Source: Nonomuraea rhodomycinica (GTDB lineage: Bacteria > Actinomycetota > Actinomycetes > Streptosporangiales > Streptosporangiaceae). Taken from it: a stretch of 64,000 nucleotides of DNA. The DNA lies in the NCBI RefSeq assembly GCF_013363995.1, contig NZ_JABWGO010000009.1, positions 124,001 to 188,000 on the forward strand. Direction: 5' to 3'. This document shows, in pieces, positions 57,248 through 64,000 of the stretch (position 1 is its first letter; every line of letters starts with the position of its first letter). The notes beneath the pieces are model-generated. The model was not told where the DNA came from. It saw nothing but the letters and a program-made list of their open reading frames with translations, and made no database searches. The translations under genes were made by a program, and so were the position numbers.

Positions 57248-57991
57248 ATGTCGTCCGGATCTCTGTCGGAACGCGCCGCCTCCGTCGTCGCCCGGCTGGT
57301 CGCCACGCTGCGCCGGGGCCGGGCCCTGCACCGCGACGGCCTGACCGTCGCCGCCACGCTCGTGCAGGAGCGGGGCCCGGCTCCGGGGCTGCCGGCGCTC
57401 GTAGAACCGGGGTCGTACGAGGTGGTGGCCCGCCTGTCCAGGGGCGGGTCGCTGCCCGGCCCGCTGCCCGACGTGCTGGGGCTGGCGCTGCGGCTGCCGG
57501 GCGCGGGGCCTTCGCACGGCGACGTGGACCTGTTGCTGTCCACGTGCGTCCCGGGCGTGCCGTGGCTGCCGGGTCCGCGTCTGGACTTCACCGCCGGGCC
57601 GTACTCCAGCCTGGCCGCGTACCGGCACGGATCGATGCCGGTCCGGCTCTTCGCGTACCCGGAGAAGCACCCGGAGCAGGACGGGGGGACGGGCGGCGTG
57701 CCCGCGCGGATCGGTGCGCTGCGGCGGGCGCTGGAGCGGGGCCCGCTGGTGTTCCGCCTGCTCGCCGCGCCCGCCGGCCGGCGGCCGGTACGGGTCGCGA
57801 CGCTCCGGGTGCACACCCCGCTGCCCGGCGCCGACGTCTCCTTCGACCCGGTGCTCAACGGCCACCCCGCCCTGCGCCTGACGGGGTGGCTGGCGCGCCT
57901 GCGCCGGGGCGCCTACCGGGGATCGCGGTGGGGCCGCGGTCAGACGGACGAGGCGGTCGAACCGGGCCGCACCACCCGGGCCGCGGGATGA
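57248..57991 (+). CDS. Catalase-superfamily-like protein
   Basis: 247 aa. The fragment VVARLSRGGSLPGPLPDVLGLALRLP and VDLLLSTCVP recalls the N-terminal barrel of catalase-like proteins. The heme-ligand Tyr motif RxxxYxDT is absent, so catalase activity is not expected. Similar short proteins are annotated as phosphodiesterases in actinomycetes. I cannot confirm this. Confidence 0.55.
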   Translation: MSSGSLSERAASVVARLVATLRRGRALHRDGLTVAATLVQERGPAPGLPALVEPGSYEVVARLSRGGSLPGPLPDVLGLALRLPGAGPSHGDVDLLLSTCVPGVPWLPGPRLDFTAGPYSSLAAYRHGSMPVRLFAYPEKHPEQDGGTGGVPARIGALRRALERGPLVFRLLAAPAGRRPVRVATLRVHTPLPGADVSFDPVLNGHPALRLTGWLARLRRGAYRGSRWGRGQTDEAVEPGRTTRAAG

Positions 57992-58006
57992 GGCGGGGAG
58001 GCCCGG

Positions 58007-58480
58007 TCAGGTGAGTTCGCGCTCGCGGCGCTCGGCGCTCTCGCGGGCGTCGTCCACCGTGAGCACGTCCGGGCCCGGCTCCGTGTGGTGGCTCGTGGTG
58101 TAGAAGCGCACCTCGTGCCCGTCCGGGTCGTGGAGCTCGGGCAGGATCCAGCCGATCGTGGCGAAGTGGACGCCGGCGTGGGTCTCGCCCAGCGCGACGA
58201 GCCTCTGGGCGAGGTCGTCGATCTCCTCCTTGCCGGGCACGCCGATGGCGAAGTAGTCGAACCCCGCGGCGGCCTCGGCCCGCGCCGGGTCGAGGCGCAG
58301 GGCCAGCATGGGGCCGCCGTTGGGGTGCCGGAGGGCGCAGCCCATGAGGATGCCCTTCTCCCGGAACTCGATCTCCACCTCGTAGCCGAGCCTGGTGTTG
58401 TACCACGTCAGGGAACGTTCCAAGTCGCTGACGGGAAGCTTGACGTGGTGGATACCGTCGAGCCGTGGAGCGTCCGTCAT
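58007..58480 (-). CDS. VOC family protein (glyoxalase/dioxygenase-like)
   Basis: 157 aa. IHHVKLPVSDLERSLTWYNTRLGYEV and LHDPDGHEVRFYT are the two halves of a VOC fold with possible metal ligands His and Glu. It is divergent from a TetR gene with twin operators between them, so it is probably inducible. Substrate unknown. Confidence 0.9.
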   Translation of the reverse strand: MTDAPRLDGIHHVKLPVSDLERSLTWYNTRLGYEVEIEFREKGILMGCALRHPNGGPMLALRLDPARAEAAAGFDYFAIGVPGKEEIDDLAQRLVALGETHAGVHFATIGWILPELHDPDGHEVRFYTTSHHTEPGPDVLTVDDARESAERRERELT

Positions 58481-58491
58481 GGCCAGCCTCC

Positions 58492-58527
58492 TTGCAGTCG
58501 AACTGCATCGTTGCAGTTATACTGCAA
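58492..58527. promoter_or_regulatory. Twin TetR operators between VOC and TetR genes
   Basis: TTGCAGT-CGA-ACTGCAT (58492-58508) and the perfect TTGCAGT-TAT-ACTGCAA (58511-58527) are two 17-bp palindromes with centres 19 bp apart. They occupy the whole 50-bp divergent intergenic region, covering both promoters. Confidence 0.92.
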
Positions 58528-58530
58528 CGC

Positions 58531-59229
58531 ATGTCGGACCCCGTCAAGCGCGACCTGCGCGCCGCCCGCGTCGCCGAGACCGAGACCCGGATCCTGAGCG
58601 CCGCCGTCGAGCTGTTCCTGGAGAACGGCTACGCCGGCACGACCCTCACCGCGGTCGCCGAGCGGGCCGGGGTCGGGCACCGCACGCTGTACGTCCGCTT
58701 CGGCACCAAGGCCGCGCTGCTCAAGCGCGCCGTGGACGTGGCCTTCGCCGGCGACACCGAGCCGGTCGACGTGCGCGGCAGGCCGTGGTTCACGCTCGCG
58801 CTCACCGCGCCCACCGCCGCCGAGCGGATCGAGGCGCTGGCCGTGGGCGGGCGGCTGATGATGGAGCGGGCCGGCGACATCCTGGCCGTCGCCCTGGAGG
58901 CCGGCGCCGTCGAGCCCGACCTGGCCGCCGCCGCGCAGGCCGCCCGCGAGGCGACGCGCGAGAACATCGGCGCGTTCTGGTCCCGGATGGACGACGACGG
59001 CCTCGTGCCGCCCGGCAGCGATCTCGCCTGGCTGACCGACACCACGACGATCCTCGTCCACGCCGAGACCTACCTGCTGGCCAGGAAGATGATCGGCTGG
59101 GACGCGGACGGCTACGAGCGCTGGCTCGTCGCCACGCTCACCCGCCTGCTCGCCGGCACGCGGCCGGATCAGGAGAACGCGTTGCCCGGCAGGCACGACG
59201 GCGGCCGGTCGGAGGGCGGCCACACGTAG
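58531..59229 (+). CDS. TetR/AcrR family regulator
   Basis: 232 aa from the ATG at 58531, just after the operator. The DNA-binding domain reads ETRILSAAVELFLENGYAGTTLTAVAERAGVGHRTLYVRFGTKAALL. The C-terminal domain matches regulators of small aromatic ligands. It controls itself and the VOC gene. The C-terminal 20 residues lie antisense to the converging MSMEG_6728 gene (61-bp overlap). Confidence 0.92.
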   Translation: MSDPVKRDLRAARVAETETRILSAAVELFLENGYAGTTLTAVAERAGVGHRTLYVRFGTKAALLKRAVDVAFAGDTEPVDVRGRPWFTLALTAPTAAERIEALAVGGRLMMERAGDILAVALEAGAVEPDLAAAAQAAREATRENIGAFWSRMDDDGLVPPGSDLAWLTDTTTILVHAETYLLARKMIGWDADGYERWLVATLTRLLAGTRPDQENALPGRHDGGRSEGGHT

Positions 59230-59663
59230 GGCAGGTCGTCCGGCTCGGGGCCGAAGAGGGGATCGTAGAAGGCGTGGTCCTTGCGCAGCAGGGCCGAGCG
59301 GTGGCTGAGGTGCAGCGCGGCGTCGCCCAGCCACGGCGGCAGCTCGCCGTCCGTCGCCAGCTCCGGCTGGGCGCGTACGGTGCGGTGGCCGCAGTGCTCG
59401 GCCACCTCCCGGCTGATCGTGCCGGCGCAGGTGTCCTGGCGCCCGGCCGCGCACCACCGGCGGCACACCTCCAGGCCGTACCGGGCCAGGGCCTCCTCGT
59501 AGCCGGCCCACATGCGCACCGCCGGGTGGTGCCGCCAGCCGTAGCCGGGGACGGTGAGGGCGCGCAGGATCTGCAGCGCCTCCACCCGCTGCTTGCCGAG
59601 GCGCCGGAGATCCAGCACCTCGGCGCAACGCACGAAGTCGGGGTACGGGAGGAATGTCTGCAC
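59169..59663 (-). CDS. MSMEG_6728 family protein
   Basis: 164 aa from the GTG at 59663. QTFLPYPDF, then LDLRRLGKQRVEALQILRAL, then GWRHHPAVRMWAGYEEAL is the signature of this actinobacterial family, related to a pyrimidine-dimer DNA glycosylase fold. The role is not established. GGGGGCAGGG precedes the start. It lies 43 bp below the DUF5682 stop on the same strand. Confidence 0.85.
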   Translation of the reverse strand: MQTFLPYPDFVRCAEVLDLRRLGKQRVEALQILRALTVPGYGWRHHPAVRMWAGYEEALARYGLEVCRRWCAAGRQDTCAGTISREVAEHCGHRTVRAQPELATDGELPPWLGDAALHLSHRSALLRKDHAFYDPLFGPEPDDLPYVWPPSDRPPSCLPGNAFS

Positions 59664-59706
59664 TGGCCCTGCCCCCTTCTCAGCGGCCCCTGCTCTCCCG
59701 GCACCC

Positions 59707-62520
59707 CTACCCCGTGGGAGCCACCAGACCGGCGACCGCGAGCGCCGTCTCCGGGTGACGGGCCAGCAGCGCGACGGCCTCCGCGTACGCGGGCGGCTCG
59801 TCCGCCTGCCAGCCGCCCTCGCAGCCGAGCAGCGCGGCCACGGCGTCGCAGGTGTCCGGGTGGGCACGCAGCAGCTCCGCCACCGGCCCGCTCGCCGCGA
59901 CCCCCTGGCCACCCGCCGTCGCGGGCGGTGCGGCGGGCCGCTCCCAGGGCGGCACCCAGGCGTCCAGCTCCACCAGCCCGGCCGGGAACGTGCGGCCCGC
60001 CTCCCGGACCAGCACCGGGACGAGCTCGCGCGCCTGGTCCCGCAGCGTCGTGATCAGCTTGGGCAGCCACGGCAGCAGCACCGCGTCCGGCAACCGGCCG
60101 AACGCCTTGGAGATCACCTCCACCACGAACGGCGTGAGCGCCGGCACCGACTCCAGCGCCTGCACGAACCCGCTGATGTAGAGCGGGAACGACGGCACCA
60201 CGAGCGGGTTGGCCAGCAGCCCGTCGCACCGCTCCCGCAGCGCGGCGAGCGGCAGCAGCCCGAGCTGCGACTGCGCCCCCCACAGCAGCGCCACCTTGGC
60301 CGGCGCCTGCGGATGCGACTGCTGGACCGCCAGTTCGAGCTGGGCCCGGTCGCAGCCCAGCGACAGCGCCAGCCCCTCCATCGAGAACAGGAAGCCCAGC
60401 ATGGCGCCCACCTGCCGGACCCCGGTGTCCTCGGCCACGAACGCGGTGGGCAGCAGCGTGCAGTAGTGCGCGTAGCCGGTGGTGACGAACGCCTCGCACC
60501 AGGCCGGCAGCTCCGGCTCGGCCGCCCGGAAGTGGGCGAGCAGGCGGCGCATCCGGCGCAGCACCTCGGGCGCGTCGTCCACGGTGCGCTCGGCCGACAG
60601 CAGCTCGACGGCCCGCGCGCCCAGCTCGTCGGTGAAGCGCCGGCTGCCGAGGAACACGATCGAGTCCTCGACCGCCTCCAGCGCGGTCGCGGCCGTGGCC
60701 TGTGGGTCCCAGACCGCGCGGCGCAGCCGCCGCTCCAGCACCTGCTCGACGGTGACGCCCTCGTAGCCGAGCTCGATGAGCGAGCGCTGGTGCTGCCCGA
60801 GGGACAGGTCCCAGCTCTCCTGGAGAGACCGCTCGCCGAGCCGCCGCGTGCCCATGATCGGGCGCACCACGCCGTCGGGCAGCAGGTAGCGCAGCATCCA
60901 CAGCAGGTGGGAGCAGGGCGCGAGCTCGGGCTCGGCGCCCAGGTTCATCAGCGCCCGCTGGACCGTGCGCTTGTGCAGGTCGAGCCCGAGCGGCTCCAGC
61001 CGGTCGTAGACCTCGCGGGCCAGCGGCGGCATCGACGCGTAGCCGACCTGCCCGATCCGGTCACCGCCGAGCAGGATCTCGCACAGGTGCCGGACGTCGC
61101 GCCGGCCGGGCACCACGTCCTTCTCGATGCAGGTGACCGCCGCGTCCTGGAAGTCGTACGGCGTCGGCCGGGCGCGGTCGCGCATGCCCGCCAGCAGGAT
61201 CGACGTCTCGTACACGGCGATGGCGTCGGCGGTGCTCGACAGGTAGCCGTTGCGGCGGGCCAGCCGGACCAGGTCGACGCACCAGCCGAGCAGCTCGGTC
61301 TCGTCGAGCCCGCCCAGCTCGGGCGGCTTGGACAGGAACCCGCTGAGCCGGTCGGGCACCGGGCCGGGCACGGTGACCTGCGGCTGCGCCGCCTTCTTCG
61401 GCTTCGCCTTGGTCTGCTGCCCCTCCAGCCGGTACGGCTTGACGCCGCCGCGCGAGACGGCCTTGGTCCAGGTCGCCGCCGCGATCGACACCGAGCCGGA
61501 GGCCAGGCCGAACTGGGCCTCGATGGCCGAGTGACTCGACGGGATGAGCCCGTACAGCCAGCGCGTGCCCGTGCGCGGGGTGACGGTGTAGGTGTCGGAG
61601 CCCGCCAGCCCGAACTCCTCGACGCGGCTGGCCGCGTGGAAGGCGCCGCACACGTACATGGCGCGCGCCGGGTCGGCGCCGGAGGTGGACAGGTGCTCGC
61701 GGATGCGCGTCCACATGTGGCGCTCCCGCTCCTCGTCGCGCGCGAGCCGGTCGCCCCGCTCCGGGGCCAGCCGCCGGAACAGGCTGCCGATCAGCACCAT
61801 GACCTGCCGGTAGGTGTCGTGGTCGGCGTCGAGGAGGGGCCGTTCGACGTACTGGTCCCACCACTCGGACCAGTGGCGCACCTTGCCGTGGTGCAGCAGG
61901 TGGGCCTCCAGCTCGGCGAAGCGGGGGCGCAGGTCGCCGATCTCGATGCCCACGGCGTCGCCGTGCAGCGCGGCGTCCTCACCGTGCTCGGGGTCCGGCG
62001 CCGGGGCGTCGTCCCTGTCCTTGTCCTTGTCCTTGTCCAGCCACTGGAAGACGTGGTCGGCCGAGCGGTCCACCAGGACCAGCTCGACGCCGGGCGTCTC
62101 CAGCGCGTACGCGATCACCTGGTACTCGGCCGACGCCTCGGTGATGGGCGCGACCACGCTGAGCGGCCCGGAGCCGGCGGGGAAGCCGTCGAGCTCCGTC
62201 GCGAACGCCTGCAACGCCACCGGCAGGCGGCAGTTGCGCAGCTCGTCCAGCAGCGGGCGCAGGTCCTCGCACAGCTCCAGGTAGACGACCTCGGGCCGCT
62301 TCTCCCGCAGCCGGCGCGCCATGGCCAGGGCCGAGGCCGGCGAGTGGTGACACACCGGGAAGATCTCAAGCTGCTCGCGCAGCGCCCGGTCGACGTCGTC
62401 CACCAGGCCCGCGAGGATCTCCGACAGGGAGGCCGGGGCGCCGGCGAAGGCCGCGGCGGCCTCCAGCAACTGCTCGCGCAGGGCTGCGAACGGGCCCTCG
62501 ACGGCCCCGGGCGCGCTCAT
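59707..62520 (-). CDS. DUF5682 family protein
   Basis: 937 aa. The N-terminus (about 50-100: FPVCHHSPASALAMARRLREKRPEVVYLELCEDL) and YVCGAFHAASRVEEFG (about 290) resemble the TraB/ChaN/EreA-like fold. The remainder is long helical sequence without catalytic motifs I can name. DUF5682 genes travel with MoxR-type ATPase and VWA genes, as here. The ATG overlaps the MoxR stop by 4 bp. A Lys/Asp-rich run (LDKDKDKDRDD) marks a flexible insertion near residue 165. Confidence 0.85.
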   Translation of the reverse strand: MSAPGAVEGPFAALREQLLEAAAAFAGAPASLSEILAGLVDDVDRALREQLEIFPVCHHSPASALAMARRLREKRPEVVYLELCEDLRPLLDELRNCRLPVALQAFATELDGFPAGSGPLSVVAPITEASAEYQVIAYALETPGVELVLVDRSADHVFQWLDKDKDKDRDDAPAPDPEHGEDAALHGDAVGIEIGDLRPRFAELEAHLLHHGKVRHWSEWWDQYVERPLLDADHDTYRQVMVLIGSLFRRLAPERGDRLARDEERERHMWTRIREHLSTSGADPARAMYVCGAFHAASRVEEFGLAGSDTYTVTPRTGTRWLYGLIPSSHSAIEAQFGLASGSVSIAAATWTKAVSRGGVKPYRLEGQQTKAKPKKAAQPQVTVPGPVPDRLSGFLSKPPELGGLDETELLGWCVDLVRLARRNGYLSSTADAIAVYETSILLAGMRDRARPTPYDFQDAAVTCIEKDVVPGRRDVRHLCEILLGGDRIGQVGYASMPPLAREVYDRLEPLGLDLHKRTVQRALMNLGAEPELAPCSHLLWMLRYLLPDGVVRPIMGTRRLGERSLQESWDLSLGQHQRSLIELGYEGVTVEQVLERRLRRAVWDPQATAATALEAVEDSIVFLGSRRFTDELGARAVELLSAERTVDDAPEVLRRMRRLLAHFRAAEPELPAWCEAFVTTGYAHYCTLLPTAFVAEDTGVRQVGAMLGFLFSMEGLALSLGCDRAQLELAVQQSHPQAPAKVALLWGAQSQLGLLPLAALRERCDGLLANPLVVPSFPLYISGFVQALESVPALTPFVVEVISKAFGRLPDAVLLPWLPKLITTLRDQARELVPVLVREAGRTFPAGLVELDAWVPPWERPAAPPATAGGQGVAASGPVAELLRAHPDTCDAVAALLGCEGGWQADEPPAYAEAVALLARHPETALAVAGLVAPTG

Positions 62521-63632
62521 GACAGGGTGGCGATCGCCTGGCGGCCGCCTTCGAGGAAGTCCGGCCACTGCCCGCCTTCCTTCTTGCTGCGGGGCTCGAC
62601 GACGCCGTGCCAGTACTTGTTGAGGATGGCCAGGTCCTCCGGGCTGCGCCGGGCCAGCGAGCCGACCAGCGAGCCGGCGAGGGTCTGCGCGCGCAGCGTC
62701 CGGTCGCCGAAGAAGTGGCTGTGCAGGATCGCGTCCTCCAGCACGCCGATCTGCTCGGCCGTGGACAGCGACGACTCCAGCCGCTCGTCGTCGCTGGAGG
62801 CCGACTCGGAGGCGGCCCGCAGGTCGGCGAAGCTCTGCAGCAGGATGTCGAGCAGCGTGGGCGGCACGTCCAGCTCGATGCGGTGGCGGCGCAGCAGCTC
62901 GGTGGTGCGGAAGCGGACGATCTCCGCCTCGCTGCGCTTGTTCGTCACGACGGGGATGCGCACGAAGTTGAAGCGCCGCTTCAGGGCGGAGGACAGGTCG
63001 TTGACGCCCCGGTCGCGGCTGTTGGCGGTGGCGATGATGGAGAAGCCGGGCTTGGCGAAGACCACGTTGTCGTCGTCGAGCTCGGGGATCGACACGTACT
63101 TCTCGGACAGGATCGAGATGAGCGCGTCCTGGACGTCGCTGGTGGAGCGGGTCAGCTCCTCGAAACGGCCGATCACCCCCTGCTCCATCGCGGTCATGAT
63201 CGGCGAGGGGATCATCGACTCGCGGGACTGCCCCTTGGCGATCACCATGGAGATGTTCCACGAGTACTTGATGTGGTCCTCGGTGGTGCCGGCCGTGCCC
63301 TGGACGACCAGCGTCGAGTTACGGGAGATCGCGGCGGCCAGCAGCTCGGCCAGCCAGCTCTTGCCGGTGCCCGGGTCGCCGATCAGCAGCAGGCCCCGGT
63401 CGGAGGCGAGCGTCACGATGGCCCGCTCGACGAGGCTCCGGTCGCCGAACCACTTCTGCTTGATCTCGCGGTCGAGCCCGTCGGAACGCTCGGACCCGAG
63501 CACGAACAGCCGCACCATGCGGGGGCTCAGCCGCCACGAGAACGGCCTGGGCCCGTCGTCCACGGACTCCAGCCAGTCCAGCTCGTCGGCGTACTTCGCC
63601 TCGGCGGGTGCACGCAGCATCTCGTCGGACAT
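62517..63632 (-). CDS. MoxR-like AAA+ ATPase
   Basis: 371 aa. Walker A GDPGTGKSW (85-93). Walker B-like and sensor segments (FEELTRSTSDVQDALISILSEKYV; FSIIATANSRDRGVNDL) are typical of MoxR/AAA_5 proteins. These work with VWA-domain partners in chaperone-like remodelling. It is translationally coupled to DUF5682 and follows the VWA gene by 12 bp. Confidence 0.93.
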   Translation of the reverse strand: MSDEMLRAPAEAKYADELDWLESVDDGPRPFSWRLSPRMVRLFVLGSERSDGLDREIKQKWFGDRSLVERAIVTLASDRGLLLIGDPGTGKSWLAELLAAAISRNSTLVVQGTAGTTEDHIKYSWNISMVIAKGQSRESMIPSPIMTAMEQGVIGRFEELTRSTSDVQDALISILSEKYVSIPELDDDNVVFAKPGFSIIATANSRDRGVNDLSSALKRRFNFVRIPVVTNKRSEAEIVRFRTTELLRRHRIELDVPPTLLDILLQSFADLRAASESASSDDERLESSLSTAEQIGVLEDAILHSHFFGDRTLRAQTLAGSLVGSLARRSPEDLAILNKYWHGVVEPRSKKEGGQWPDFLEGGRQAIATLS

Positions 63633-63644
63633 TCGGGGGTTCTC

Positions 63645-64000
63645 CTAGGTGAGGAAGTTCTTGAGCTCGGACACGAGTTTGCCGATGTGGCCCGACAGCA
63701 CGGGGGTGCCCAGATCCTTGAGCTTCTGGCGGAACCACTGGTCCACGCTCTGCTGGCCGGAGCTGTTGACCGAACCGACCGGGATGAACTTCACCCCGGA
63801 CTTGTGCAGCGCCTCGAAGTCGACCATGAGTGACCGGTCGTCGTAGAAGTCGGAGATCCACACCAGCACGGTGTTGCGTGGTTCGGCGATCTTCGGCCGG
63901 GCCATGGCCATCGCGACCGGGCCGTGCGTGCCGCCCCCGAGGGTCGTGCGCAGCAGCACCTCGAACGGGTCGCTCACCCACGGCGTCAGGTCGAGAGCGC
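63645..64000 (-). CDS. VWA domain protein, C-terminal part (runs off the window)
   Basis: The frame is open to the window edge, so only about the last 118 residues are present. NTVLVWISDFYDDRSLMVDFEALHKSGVKFIPVGSVNSSGQ matches the second half of a VWA-type domain found beside MoxR and DUF5682. The upstream MIDAS DxSxS motif should lie outside the window. The complete gene cannot be judged. Confidence 0.75.
   Translation of the reverse strand, partial: ALDLTPWVSDPFEVLLRTTLGGGTHGPVAMAMARPKIAEPRNTVLVWISDFYDDRSLMVDFEALHKSGVKFIPVGSVNSSGQQSVDQWFRQKLKDLGTPVLSGHIGKLVSELKNFLT

Noticed and set aside
57248..57991. True catalase
   Set aside because: The heme-ligand Tyr motif and distal His region are not present and it is far too short.
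59554..63648. 1364-aa plus-strand ORF
   Set aside because: It is antisense to the DUF5682 and MoxR genes, low complexity and rich in Arg/Gln/His; a high-GC shadow frame.

Overview
The window is GC-rich with strong actinomycete codon bias. Its gene families (CU044_5270, SCO6745, MSMEG_6728, DUF5682, DLW-39, many ECF/TetR/LacI/LuxR-type regulators, TTA codons in a few genes) point to a multicellular actinomycete, most likely of the Streptosporangiaceae (Nonomuraea-like). The taxonomic call is inference; no rRNA is present. Most genes are chromosomal housekeeping or accessory genes in short operons.

Layout. 0.1-5.4 kb: an S66 (MccF-like) peptidase, an ECF sigma factor with its CU044_5270 partner and a secreted protein, an erythromycin-esterase-like protein, and a TetR/small membrane protein pair sharing a double palindrome. 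6.2-9.3 kb: a compact lanthipeptide locus. A LanKC-type synthetase is preceded by a 47-aa precursor gene behind a good promoter and ribosome binding site. 9.4-12.4 kb: LysR, MFS exporter and DUF6348 genes. 12.4-18.3 kb: a complete ribose operon (LacI regulator, RbsK, RbsD, RbsB, RbsA, RbsC) with overlapping genes. 18.8-20.6 kb: a secreted TNT-domain (NAD glycohydrolase-like) toxin, a frameshifted secreted gene and an epimerase remnant.

20.6-25.3 kb: a second peptide-export locus. It encodes a six-cysteine peptide with a Gly-Gly motif, a strong attenuator hairpin, a thioredoxin-like protein, an ABC exporter, an S26 signal peptidase and a divergent winged-helix regulator. 25.3-34.4 kb: an L,D-transpeptidase, a Pro/Thr-rich surface protein, an ADP-ribosylglycohydrolase, two NUDIX genes, an SDR/HTH pair, a flavoprotein, GrpB and small secreted or membrane proteins. 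34.5-36.3 kb: a gene graveyard with an ECF41-type sigma factor that has lost its 3' end and two broken DoxX-like genes, beside an intact TetR gene with a triple operator. 37.7-42.5 kb: a small integrative element in tRNA-Ala(TGC), bounded by a 45-bp direct repeat with one mismatch and carrying an orphan Imm53 immunity gene, an XRE-TPR regulator and a tyrosine integrase.

42.5-54.6 kb: tRNA-Ala, a phosphonatase-like HAD, DLW-39, MFS, AhpD-like, MocR and universal stress genes, then two very large STAND regulators (BTAD and LuxR types). 54.7-57.0 kb: a copper/heme operon (membrane protein, PCuAC chaperone, Tat-exported DyP peroxidase). 57.2-59.7 kb: a catalase-like protein, a VOC/TetR pair with twin operators and an MSMEG_6728 protein. 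59.7-64.0 kb: a DUF5682-MoxR-VWA operon running off the window.

A recurrent theme is in-frame short tandem repeats (15-45 bp units) in linkers or termini of at least six genes. The most promising under-described items are the lanthipeptide locus with its hidden precursor and predicted Cys-Cys-Cys zinc site, and the six-cysteine peptide export locus.
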